Below, piece by piece: positions 1 through 6,258 of a stretch of DNA of 35,665 nucleotides. Every line of letters begins with the position of its first letter. Positions within the stretch are counted from its first letter, which is position 1. A program made the translations under genes and the position numbers. Source of the DNA: an uncultured Lachnospiraceae bacterium (GTDB lineage Bacteria; Bacillota; Clostridia; Lachnospirales; Lachnospiraceae); contig CAMNQN010000002.1 in assembly GCA_946549155.1 (NCBI GenBank), positions 1-35,665 on the forward strand. The letters run 5' to 3'. The notes under the pieces are model-generated. The model did no database searches, had not been told where the DNA came from, and saw only the letters and a list, made by a program, of their open reading frames with translations.

Positions 1-851
1 GTTATTTTTTTCCAGCCGCCCTGCTTCATCCGCTCCGTCAGTCGGTTGTAAAACATCTTCCAATACGGACGAAGCGGCACTTTGAGGCCCATATAGATCA
101 TAAAATAAGATCCCTCTTCTATATGGTAAATAATACTGTAATCTCCCGGCTCCATAGCCGGATCGTCAACAAAATAATATCCTTCGCTGATTCCGGAGGA
201 ATACCCATCATTATATCTCCAGGGTTCTACTTCAAATCCCCGCATTGCAAGCCATGCAGCCACTTCCACGTCCGATACGTTCGTCGGCAGGTCCGCCATC
301 AGCTCCAGATCAATCCGGTCTGCTGCCCCTCTGGCGCTTACAAAACAATACGCATACAGCAGCCCGCAAAGCACCAGCACCACAGTAAGAAGCTTACGCA
401 GGCGATGCTTCTTTTGGGGTTTTGCTGTGGGTTTTGCTGCTTCCGGATGCCTCGGTTTACTTTCCCCGAATGGAATATATTCCGGGGGACGTTCCCGTTT
501 TGCACTATCCTCCCGTCCTGTGGTCTCTCCACGCGCCGCACTGCTTTCATGCCCTGCAGTCCCTCCACGCGCCGCACTGCTTTCACACTCTGCGGTCTCT
601 CCACGCGCCGCACTGCTTTCATGCTCTGCGGTTCCTCCACGCGCCGCACTGCTTTCATGCTCTGCGGTTCCTCCACGCGCCGCACTGCTTTCACGCTCTG
701 CGCTTTGTTTCTGCTCTGGCTCATCCCGTCTGCCGTCTCCGCATATCTGGCAGACACTATCCTGCCAGTCATTCAAGGCGTCACAGTAAGGACATCTCCA
801 GCCGGACCCTGTTTCTCTCTGGCTCATCTCCTGCTCCTTCTCGGTCTCCAT
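1..851 (-). CDS. RanBP2-type zinc-finger membrane protein with 12-residue repeats (partial, runs off the window)
   Basis: The frame is open for 283 codons from ATG at 851 to the window edge with no stop, so the C-terminus is missing. Near the N-terminus Trp18, Cys20, Cys23, Asn27, Cys34 and Cys37 fit the RanBP2 zinc-finger spacing W-x-C-x2-C-x3-N-x6-C-x2-C, which in bacteria usually marks a small metal-binding or protein-contact module. Residues about 52-112 are five near-identical 12-residue repeats with core ESSAARG. A basic stretch (KKHRLRK) precedes one membrane helix at about 154-171, suggesting a cytoplasmic N-terminus and an extracellular C-terminal domain rich in Tyr and acidic residues that I do not recognise. 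It starts 32 bases after the stop of the secreted-protein gene, so the two are probably co-transcribed. Function unknown. The frame and zinc motif are read directly from the sequence; the topology is inferred. Confidence 0.75.
   Translation of the reverse strand, partial: METEKEQEMSQRETGSGWRCPYCDALNDWQDSVCQICGDGRRDEPEQKQSAERESSAARGGTAEHESSAARGGTAEHESSAARGETAECESSAARGGTAGHESSAARGETTGREDSAKRERPPEYIPFGESKPRHPEAAKPTAKPQKKHRLRKLLTVVLVLCGLLYAYCFVSARGAADRIDLELMADLPTNVSDVEVAAWLAMRGFEVEPWRYNDGYSSGISEGYYFVDDPAMEPGDYSIIYHIEEGSYFMIYMGLKVPLRPYWKMFYNRLTERMKQGGWKKI
529..708. repeat. 36-bp in-frame tandem repeat, five copies
   Basis: The unit CCACGCGCCGCACTGCTTTCA plus a variable remainder recurs at 529, 565, 601, 637 and 673, exactly 36 bases apart. 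The core is nearly perfect and the spacer varies. It lies inside the zinc-finger membrane protein gene and encodes 12-residue units between zinc finger and membrane helix. Copy number is likely to vary between strains. Confidence 0.9.
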
Positions 852-883
852 ATCCTATCCGATAAACTATTTGAATGTTGCCC

Positions 884-1756
884 TTATTCCCCGGAAGCCT
901 CCTGGGCCGCCTCCTCTTTGCTTGTAAATACATATGTATTCTCCGCGGCTGATACGGTAAAGCTGTCCGCATCCGCGGTCACATAGGTATAATCAACTGC
1001 ATCCCCGCCATCCCAGTTGAATGTAATCGTCCCGTCAGCTTTTACTGTCACACTTCCGACACGTTCTCCCTGATTCAGGCTCAGATCCATCTCGTAGAAC
1101 AGGCCCTGGTTTCCAATCTCAATCGTCAATACGTTTTCTTCCAGTTTCCATGTCTTATCTCCCAATAACAGAAGCAGATAATCTGCCATGTCCCGCTTCT
1201 TATATACATAGCTGATATTCTCCACGGCAGCCGGGCTGAGCGGATCAGAATGATCGGTATAGGAGCTTGTGGCCGCAAGAATTTTATCTGTACCTGCCTC
1301 CAGATAGTAGTCCTTCTCCGTGATCCTGTCTCCCAAAGCTTCCCCGGCAGCCATACCGGCATCCTGCAGCACTGCAGATAGAGCCGGATCGGTCTGTCCC
1401 TCCGGAATCTGAAGTTCTTCCGTCATGCTGTCCAAATCAAACGTAATCTGGTCGCCGGAAATTTCATAAGCAATATATCGTTCCCAATCGGTTGCCGTTA
1501 CGCCGCTCTTTTTATAAACATACCCATCCGGCATAAATAAAAGACTGTCTCCGTTATTATTCCACTCTCCGTAAATATACGCTGCCTCTGAACTGTCCCC
1601 GGTCTCTTCTTCCTCCTCAGCCCGCAAGCTATCCCCTGTCTCCCTCTGCACACCTTTTGCGGGTTTTTCCGCCGCATATGCTCCCGCTCCGGTTCCCATT
1701 ATCAGACCTGCGGCGATTGCTGCCGCTGCGAATATTTTCACTGTTTTTATTTTCAT
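884..1756 (-). CDS. secreted protein of unknown function
   Basis: A 290-residue protein with a clear signal peptide: a Lys-rich start, a hydrophobic Ala-rich core at about 8-22 and a probable cut after AYA near residue 28. No lipobox cysteine is visible. The mature part begins with an acidic low-complexity stretch (about 40-58). After it come two beta-rich halves; the first has a pattern of GEW, then FMPDGYVYKK, then YEISGDQITF, like the lipocalin-type or DUF5640-like repeats of small secreted Firmicutes proteins. That resemblance is weak. Its ATG overlaps the stop of the upstream ribbon-helix-helix gene in an ATGA, implying translational coupling, and the zinc-finger membrane protein follows 32 bases on. 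No catalytic residues were recognised. It could be a wall-associated or stress-sensing partner of the downstream membrane protein. Confidence 0.8.
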   Translation of the reverse strand: MKIKTVKIFAAAAIAAGLIMGTGAGAYAAEKPAKGVQRETGDSLRAEEEEETGDSSEAAYIYGEWNNNGDSLLFMPDGYVYKKSGVTATDWERYIAYEISGDQITFDLDSMTEELQIPEGQTDPALSAVLQDAGMAAGEALGDRITEKDYYLEAGTDKILAATSSYTDHSDPLSPAAVENISYVYKKRDMADYLLLLLGDKTWKLEENVLTIEIGNQGLFYEMDLSLNQGERVGSVTVKADGTITFNWDGGDAVDYTYVTADADSFTVSAAENTYVFTSKEEAAQEASGE

Positions 1757-1926
1757 TTTCTTTTCTCCTTCTCTTCCCTTTTTAAAGTATCTAAGCCTGC
1801 ACGGATTAACTCCCGGTACATTTCCGAATAGGGCTTGTCATGAAATAAACTTTGCTTCACATCTGCAACATCTATTGCGATATCGGATGGTATCGTCACC
1901 ATAAATCGTTTCTTTTTCGCAGCCAA
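1753..1926 (-). CDS. small ribbon-helix-helix-like protein, TTG start
   Basis: A 57-residue frame starting with TTG at 1926, behind a strong AAAGGAG nine bases upstream; no better-placed ATG exists. The product begins with a basic patch (AAKKKR), then a beta-strand-like RFMVTIPSDI, then two predicted helices ending LIRAGLDTLKRE. That layout is typical of the Arc/MetJ/CopG ribbon-helix-helix fold, which binds DNA as a dimer through the strand. It is the first gene of a three-gene operon, overlapping the secreted-protein gene by four bases (ATGA). It is divergent from another small protein of the same layout at 2231, so one or both may regulate the intervening promoters. No toxin gene is adjacent. 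The fold is assigned by pattern and length only. Confidence 0.7.
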   Translation of the reverse strand: MAAKKKRFMVTIPSDIAIDVADVKQSLFHDKPYSEMYRELIRAGLDTLKREEKEKRK

Positions 1927-1972
1927 TACCTTGTTCTCCTTTCGCCTGGTGGTTGAGTGGTTCTCTGGTTAC

Positions 1973-2002
1973 ATTATAGCGTTTGGTGGAATTGCTTGTC
2001 AA
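1973..2002 (-). promoter_or_regulatory. SigA-type promoter of the RHH / secreted / zinc-finger operon
   Basis: On the minus strand TTGACA (1997-2002) and TATAAT (1973-1978) are both perfect, with an 18-base spacer. The -35 box is part of the 8-bp direct repeat TGTCAATA that flanks the neighbouring MITE-like element, so the insertion point lies immediately upstream of the promoter core. Confidence 0.85.
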
Positions 2003-2004
2003 TA

Positions 2005-2145
2005 GTTACTGTTCACTTCGTTCACAGTAACACGCTGCACGATGCACAGAAATTGTATTCGGCACAATTTCGCGCTGCTGCCCTCGGGATTCAGGTGCAA
2101 TTCTGCACCTGAACACCTCGCAGAACAGTGCATCTGAACAGTAAC
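2005..2145. mobile_element. MITE-like element with terminal inverted repeats and 8-bp target duplication
   Basis: Perfect 11-base terminal inverted repeats, GTTACTGTTCA at 2005-2015 and TGAACAGTAAC at 2135-2145, bound a 141-bp element. It is flanked on both sides by the direct repeat TGTCAATA (1997-2004 and 2146-2153), as expected for an 8-bp target-site duplication. Inside are three hairpins: GTTACTGT/ACAGTAAC at the left end, GAAATTGT/ACAATTTC near 2048-2070, and TTCAGGTGCA/TGCACCTGAA near 2090-2113. It has no coding capacity, so it must be mobilised in trans. A left-end fragment recurs at 17151-17232. The mobilising transposase family cannot be told from this window. Confidence 0.85.
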
Positions 2146-2183
2146 TGTCAATACATAAACGCATTTTGAGCGCAGCTCACCTC

Positions 2184-2212
2184 TTGCATATATGGTTCAC
2201 TGATGTTACAAT
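2184..2212 (+). promoter_or_regulatory. promoter of the plus-strand RHH gene
   Basis: TTGCAT (2184-2189) and TACAAT (2207-2212) are separated by 17 bases. The -10 box matches consensus at five of six positions and the -35 box at three. It lies just outside the MITE-like element, followed by GGAGG seven bases before the ATG at 2231. Confidence 0.6.
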
Positions 2213-2230
2213 AAATGCGGAGGTGATACC

Positions 2231-2395
2231 ATGGCAACGGAAAAACCACGCTATTCGATTACTCTGGACGAAGAGATGTTCAAAGAGGTAGAAGACTTTC
2301 GTTTTGAGCATCGCTATCAAACCCGCAATCAGGCCACCATTGAGCTGATTCGTTTGGGGCTTGCTGAAATTAAAAAGCAGCAGAAGGAAGAATAA
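2231..2395 (+). CDS. small ribbon-helix-helix-like protein
   Basis: A 54-residue protein with a strong ribosome site (GGAGG, seven bases before ATG). After a short N-terminus it shows a strand-like RYSITLDEEM, then helix 1, a turn at about residues 29-34, and helix 2 ending LIRLGLAEIKKQQ. This is the CopG/Arc ribbon-helix-helix layout and matches the divergent minus-strand small protein in the positions of the strand, the LIR-GL motif and the Lys-rich tail, although overall identity is low. It is a single-gene unit closed by a terminator at 2454. A DNA-binding repressor or an antitoxin-like role is possible, but no toxin partner is next to it. Confidence 0.75.
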   Translation: MATEKPRYSITLDEEMFKEVEDFRFEHRYQTRNQATIELIRLGLAEIKKQQKEE

Positions 2396-2453
2396 CTTTA
2401 TTATAACAATAAGATTAGAAAATTTGTTTTTACAGCATAAAACAACAAAGAAA

Positions 2454-2473
2454 CGCAGACATCTCTGTCTGCG
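2454..2473. terminator. bidirectional intrinsic terminator between RHH gene and dnaK
   Basis: Perfect 8-bp stem CGCAGACA / TGTCTGCG with loop TCTC. On the plus strand it is followed by a T-rich run (CTTCCTTTTTT); on the minus strand TTTCTTTG follows. It lies between convergent genes and could serve both. Confidence 0.8.
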
Positions 2474-2545
2474 CTTCCTTTTTTATAGATAAATTCTTAT
2501 TCTATCTCTCATTCCTCCGGCAGCATATTGCTGCCTACGGCCATC

Positions 2546-4315
2546 TTATACAGCCGCGTCTCCCGATACCCCGACAGACTCCTCCAGCCGCGCCTTGGCC
2601 TCCCTGATATTCTCCAGATCAGCTTCCACAGCCTTCTCCAGCTTAAATTTACCAAGCAGCTTCTGCAGAGCAGCGCAGTCGCTCTTGATCTGTTTCTTCT
2701 GTGCCTTCTCCATCTGCTTGCCCTCACTCTTCAGCTTCTGCTGGGCTTTCGCCAATACGCTCTGGGCTTCGCTGTTTAACGCGATAGCCTCTTTGCGCAG
2801 ATCATCCTGCCTCGCATAGGCCTGGGCCTCGAAGATGGCCTGCTGAATCTCCTCATCGGACATCCGGTCCCCGGCGGAGATGGTGACAGACTGCTCCTTT
2901 CCCGTATCCAGATCCCTGGCGGAGACCTTCAGGATACCGTTGGCATCAATATCAAAGGTGACCTCGATCTGAGGCACGCCCGCAGGAGCCCGGCGGATCC
3001 CCTTCAGCCGGAATTTTCCGATGGTCTTATTGTCCCTGGCCATGGGCCGTTCTCCCTGGAGCACATGAATCTCCACATTGGTCTGATATGGGGCCGCTGT
3101 GGAAAAAATTTTGGAATAGCGGGTGGGAATGGTGGAATTTCGCTCCACCAGCCGGGTGGCCACACCGCCCACCGTTTCAATGGACAGGCTTAAGGGCGTC
3201 ACGTCCATCAGCAAAAGCTCCTGATTGGTGCCCGCTGCCGTCAGGGAATTTCCCTGCAGCGTGCTTCCCAGAATCGCCGCGCCCTTGGCCACACACTCAT
3301 CCGGATTGATATTTCTGGAGGGTTCCTTGCCCGTCAGCATCCGTACCTTGTCCTGCACCGCCGGGATACGTGTGGAGCCTCCCACCAGCAGCACCCGCCC
3401 CAGCTGAGAAGCAGAAATCCCCGCATCCTTCAGCGCACTGTGCACAGGGCCCGCCGTCCGTTCAATCAGGCTGTCCACCAGCTCATTGAATTTACTTCTC
3501 GTCAGCACAGCCTCAAAGTGTACCGGCTCCCCCTTATCCTGGGTCAGATAAGGAAGGATGATCTGCGTACTCTCCCCGGAGGACAATTCCTTCTTGGCCT
3601 GCTCCGCCGCCTCTCTCACCCGCTGCATGGCAGCGAAATCCCTGGTCAGATCCATCCGGTGTTCTCTCCTAAACTCCTGCACCACCCAGTCCACGATCCG
3701 GTTGTCAAAATCATCTCCGCCCAAGCGATTGTCTCCGGCTGTGGCCAGCACCTCGATCACGCCGTCCCCGATCTCAATAATGGACACATCAAAGGTACCG
3801 CCGCCCAGATCATAAACCATCACCTTCTGGGCTTCCCCATGATTCAGCCCATAGGACAGTGCGGCGCTGGTGGGCTCGTTGATGATCCGCAGCACATTCA
3901 GGCCGGCGATCCTCCCCGCATCCTTGGTGGCCTGCCGCTGAATATCATTGAAATAAGCCGGAACCGTAATCACCGCGTCAGTCACCGGTTCCCCCAGAAA
4001 ATCCTCCGCATCCTTTTTCAGCTGCATCAGTACCATGGCGCTGATCGTCTGGGGCTTGTACTCCTTGCCATCAATGCGTATGCTCCAGTCTGTACCCATA
4101 TGACGCTTCACGGAGCTGATGGTCCGGCCCGGATTCGTCACCGCCTGGCGCTTGGCCGCTTCCCCCACCAGACGTTCCCCGTTTTTAGAAAACGCCACAA
4201 TGCTGGGGGTGGTTCTTGCCCCTGCCGGAGTGGGGACGATCACCGGCTCCTCATTCTCAATAACAGACACACAGCTGTTGGTGGTTCCCAGATCAATTCC
4301 CATTACTTTACCCAT
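2546..4315 (-). CDS. dnaK: Hsp70 chaperone DnaK, short form lacking the C-terminal tail
   Basis: A 589-residue Hsp70: an ATP-dependent chaperone that binds exposed hydrophobic peptides, working with DnaJ and GrpE. The nucleotide-binding domain shows GIDLGTTNS at the start, DLGGGTFDVSI in the middle and LLVGGSTRIP near residue 315; the substrate-binding domain and helical lid follow. The protein ends soon after the lid helices and lacks the acidic disordered tail seen in most DnaK (about 610-640 residues). The start is supported by GGAGG before ATG. It is a single-gene unit, not in an hrcA-grpE-dnaK-dnaJ operon, and no CIRCE operator is visible upstream. It is therefore probably a second DnaK paralogue rather than the heat-shock copy, although the rest of the genome cannot be seen. 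Highly conserved motifs argue that it is active. Confidence 0.95.
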   Translation of the reverse strand: MGKVMGIDLGTTNSCVSVIENEEPVIVPTPAGARTTPSIVAFSKNGERLVGEAAKRQAVTNPGRTISSVKRHMGTDWSIRIDGKEYKPQTISAMVLMQLKKDAEDFLGEPVTDAVITVPAYFNDIQRQATKDAGRIAGLNVLRIINEPTSAALSYGLNHGEAQKVMVYDLGGGTFDVSIIEIGDGVIEVLATAGDNRLGGDDFDNRIVDWVVQEFRREHRMDLTRDFAAMQRVREAAEQAKKELSSGESTQIILPYLTQDKGEPVHFEAVLTRSKFNELVDSLIERTAGPVHSALKDAGISASQLGRVLLVGGSTRIPAVQDKVRMLTGKEPSRNINPDECVAKGAAILGSTLQGNSLTAAGTNQELLLMDVTPLSLSIETVGGVATRLVERNSTIPTRYSKIFSTAAPYQTNVEIHVLQGERPMARDNKTIGKFRLKGIRRAPAGVPQIEVTFDIDANGILKVSARDLDTGKEQSVTISAGDRMSDEEIQQAIFEAQAYARQDDLRKEAIALNSEAQSVLAKAQQKLKSEGKQMEKAQKKQIKSDCAALQKLLGKFKLEKAVEADLENIREAKARLEESVGVSGDAAV

Positions 4316-4350
4316 GTTTTTCCTCCATCTATTATCCTATCTCCGACCCA

Positions 4351-4393
4351 CGGCAGGAGGCTGCGAGAGCTTCCCAGCTCCATCCTTCTGCCG
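4351..4393 (-). promoter_or_regulatory. stem-loop in the dnaK leader
   Basis: In the transcribed leader of dnaK, CGGCAGAAGG pairs with CCTCCTGCCG (one mismatch), enclosing a smaller GAGCT/AGCTC hairpin. It sits between the predicted promoter and the ribosome site. It may affect leader stability or translation; no known riboswitch is recognised. Confidence 0.4.
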
Positions 4394-4429
4394 CTGCGCA
4401 CTTTATTTTTTATCATACAATCCTAACAT

Positions 4430-4457
4430 ATTATATCGGGAGAGATTTTAAAATCAA
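4430..4457 (-). promoter_or_regulatory. dnaK: dnaK promoter
   Basis: On the minus strand TTGATT (4452-4457) and a perfect TATAAT (4430-4435) are 16 bases apart, about 115 bases upstream of the dnaK start. No inverted-repeat heat-shock operator is seen around it. Confidence 0.65.
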
Positions 4458-4526
4458 TAGACTTTATGGTCTTTTAAGAAAGGTAAGATTCTTTTTATCC
4501 GGCAGGTTTTAGAGAGGCGGGCGTTA

Positions 4527-4815
4527 AATTATCAGGACGCAGGAAGAGGCGGGGTCCCATGGCCATATACATCTGGAAAACAGTTCGGAGGATACCGTAG
4601 AAAAACTTGGATGGAGACAGGACAAAATTTCGGGAGGGCCGGCAGCCCTCAAGGCTGACGGTCCAGAGGCACTGAGCTGGGAAATCCATCAAGATTTCCC
4701 GGCGAACTGCCTCGGTGCCCGAAATTTGGGCCTGTCTCCATCTTAGTTTTTCTTGGTATCCGGAGATGTTTTCCAGATGTATATGGCCATGGGACCCCGA
4801 CTCTTCCTGCGTCCT
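4527..4815. repeat. long palindromic element (about 282 bp, imperfect inverted repeat)
   Basis: The outer ends AGGACGCAGGAAGAG (4534-4548) and CTCTTCCTGCGTCCT (4801-4815) are perfect inverted copies. Pairing continues inward for about 110 bases per arm, including GGGGTCCCATGGCCATATAC, ATCTGGAAAACA, AGAAAAACT, ATGGAGACAGG and AAATTTCGGG. The centre contains further hairpins (GGGAAATC/GATTTCCC and CAGCC/GGCTG). The left end, AATTATCAGGACGCAGGAAG (4527-4546), is identical to a stretch in the palindrome at 32190-32280, so this is a dispersed family. It fills the gap between the dnaK promoter and the small gene after rpoD and has no credible coding frame. It might act as a mobile hairpin, an RNA structure or a terminator. 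Confidence 0.85.
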
Positions 4816-4830
4816 CTAATACCTTACATC

Positions 4831-5007
4831 TCAAAGCATTTCATAAGAGAGCATCTCATATTTTACCTTACAGCCCTCATAAATCTCCGGCGGCAGCAGC
4901 GCCCGGGCTACGCACTTTTCTTCGTCGGTCTGCCCGTCCAGGCGAACCAGATAGGCGTAGTCTCCGTCCATCCGCTTCACGGTGTAGTCAATCCGCTCCA
5001 GCATCAT
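4831..5007 (-). CDS. small DUF3006-like protein
   Basis: A 58-residue protein starting at 5007, supported by GGGAGGAG about ten bases upstream; an in-frame ATG at 5046 would add 13 residues but lacks an equally good ribosome site. The sequence runs ERIDYTVKRMDGDYAYLVR, then LLPPEIYEGCKV. This resembles the small DUF3006 family, in which a short beta-rich protein carries GDYA-L and LP-EG motifs. The match is by eye only and no biochemical role is established. It follows rpoD by 66 bases on the same strand with no terminator between them, so it is probably at the end of the rpoD transcript. The long palindrome begins immediately after its stop. Confidence 0.65.
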   Translation of the reverse strand: MMLERIDYTVKRMDGDYAYLVRLDGQTDEEKCVARALLPPEIYEGCKVKYEMLSYEML

Positions 5008-5073
5008 CTTTTCGTCACTCCTCCCATTGTCATCCATGTTTTTCACAGGCTAAAGAGGCTGCCATCTATCTGT

Positions 5074-6201
5074 CTATGCCAGAAAATCCTTCAACCGCTT
5101 ACTTCTGGAGGGGTGACGCAGCTTTCGCAGCGCCTTCGCCTCAATCTGGCGGATACGCTCTCTGGTGACGTTAAATTCCTTGCCCACTTCCTCCAGGGTC
5201 CTGGCCCGGCCGTCCTCCAGTCCAAAGCGCAGCCGCACCACCTGCCGCTCCCTTTCTGTCAGGGACTCCAGCGCGGTGGCCAGCTCCTCCCGCAGCATGG
5301 AAAAGGCCGCCGAATCTGCCGGGGAAAGGGCCGTATCGTCCTCTATGAAATCGCCAAGGTGGCTGTCATCCTCCTCGCCGATGGGCGTATCCAGAGATAC
5401 CGGATCTCTGGAAATCTTCAGTACCTCACGCACTCTGGCCACCGGAACATTCAGGCGCTCCGCCACCTCCTCTGGGGTGGGTTCCCGTCCCAGCTCCTGC
5501 AGCAGGGTCCTGGTCATACGAAGGGTTTTATTGATGGTCTCCACCATATGCACCGGCACACGGATCGTCCTTCCCGTGTCCGCGATTCCCCTGGTGATGG
5601 CCTGCCGGATCCACCAGGTGGCATATGTACTGAACTTATAGCCCTTTGTATAGTCGAACTTGTCCACAGCCTTCATCAGGCCCATATTTCCCTCCTGAAT
5701 CAGATCCAGGAAGGGCATACCACGGCCCACATATTTCTTCGCAATGCTGACCACCAGACGCAGGTTGGCTTCCGTCAGCTTTTTCTTCGCCTCCTCGTCG
5801 CCCTGCTCCACGCGCTTCGCCAGCTCCACCTCTTCCTCACTGGTGAGCAGCGGAACATTACCGATCTCCTTCAGATACATACGCACCGGATCTTCCGTGC
5901 TGACGCCTTCCAGCACATCCACATCGTCAATAATATCTATTTCGTCCTCATCATTCAGAAGAAGATCGTCGTCTGTCTCCAGCAGCAGATCATCGGCGGA
6001 GCTATCCGTGGCCTTTACCTGCATGATATCCACATTGTGCTTCTCCAGATACTCCAGGATCTCATCCATCTTGTCTTCTGTCAGTTCGATACCATCAAAT
6101 GCCTTGAGAATCTCATCATATTCCAGAGTATTCTTTTTTGTCTTTGCCAGCTCCAGCAGACCGGCAAGAGCTTTTAAAAATTGTTCCTGTACCTCATTCA
6201 T
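5074..6201 (-). CDS. rpoD: primary RNA polymerase sigma factor (SigA/RpoD)
   Basis: The housekeeping sigma factor that directs RNA polymerase to -10/-35 promoters. From ATG at 6201 (AAGGAG ten bases upstream) it encodes 375 residues, the usual Firmicutes SigA length; an in-frame codon at 6258 lies inside the promoter and is unlikely. Order: an acidic region 1.1, including a run rich in Asp/Glu/Leu at about 70-95; region 1.2 (DPVRMYLKEIG); region 2 with the core-binding FLDLIQEGNMGL and the -10 recognition stretch FSTYATWWIRQAI; region 3; and region 4.2 with the helix-turn-helix around VTRERIRQIEAKALRKLRHP. Unlike the common dnaG-rpoD arrangement, no primase gene adjoins it; clpX lies upstream and a small DUF3006-like gene downstream. 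Confidence 0.98.
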   Translation of the reverse strand: MNEVQEQFLKALAGLLELAKTKKNTLEYDEILKAFDGIELTEDKMDEILEYLEKHNVDIMQVKATDSSADDLLLETDDDLLLNDEDEIDIIDDVDVLEGVSTEDPVRMYLKEIGNVPLLTSEEEVELAKRVEQGDEEAKKKLTEANLRLVVSIAKKYVGRGMPFLDLIQEGNMGLMKAVDKFDYTKGYKFSTYATWWIRQAITRGIADTGRTIRVPVHMVETINKTLRMTRTLLQELGREPTPEEVAERLNVPVARVREVLKISRDPVSLDTPIGEEDDSHLGDFIEDDTALSPADSAAFSMLREELATALESLTERERQVVRLRFGLEDGRARTLEEVGKEFNVTRERIRQIEAKALRKLRHPSRSKRLKDFLA

Positions 6202-6229
6202 ACAACCCGTTCTCCTTCCAGTATCTTTA

Positions 6230-6258
6230 AACATAACATTTTTGACACCTTCTGTCAA
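6230..6258 (-). promoter_or_regulatory. rpoD: rpoD promoter overlapping the end of clpX
   Basis: Minus-strand TTGACA (6253-6258) and TATGTT (6230-6235) are 17 bases apart, and the TG of an extended -10 is present. The -35 box overlaps the clpX stop codon. It forms an inverted repeat TTGACA-gaagg-TGTCAA, which could be an operator or a weak hairpin. Confidence 0.7.

Noticed and set aside
529..708. Regularly spaced repeats as a possible CRISPR array
   Set aside because: The 36-bp units are contiguous and in-frame, with no unique spacers between them and no cas genes.
123..986. Plus-strand open frame of 287 codons rich in Arg/Thr/Phe repeats
   Set aside because: It is the antisense image of the zinc-finger membrane protein and its tandem repeats; it has no ribosome site and no recognisable domain.
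1753..2395. Toxin-antitoxin pair
   Set aside because: Both small proteins look like ribbon-helix-helix proteins and are divergent; no toxin-like gene follows either one.
4316..4460. CIRCE heat-shock operator upstream of dnaK
   Set aside because: No TTAGCACTC-N9-GAGTGCTAA or near match found; the hairpin present has a different sequence.
4495..4834. Small frames inside the long palindrome
   Set aside because: Frames on both strands arise from the inverted arms (the same MYMAMGPRLFLRP stretch appears on each); no ribosome site supports translation.
4753..6177. Long plus-strand frame of 474 codons opposite rpoD
   Set aside because: Its codons are the reverse complement of the conserved sigma factor; composition (His/Gln/Leu-rich) is typical of antisense frames.
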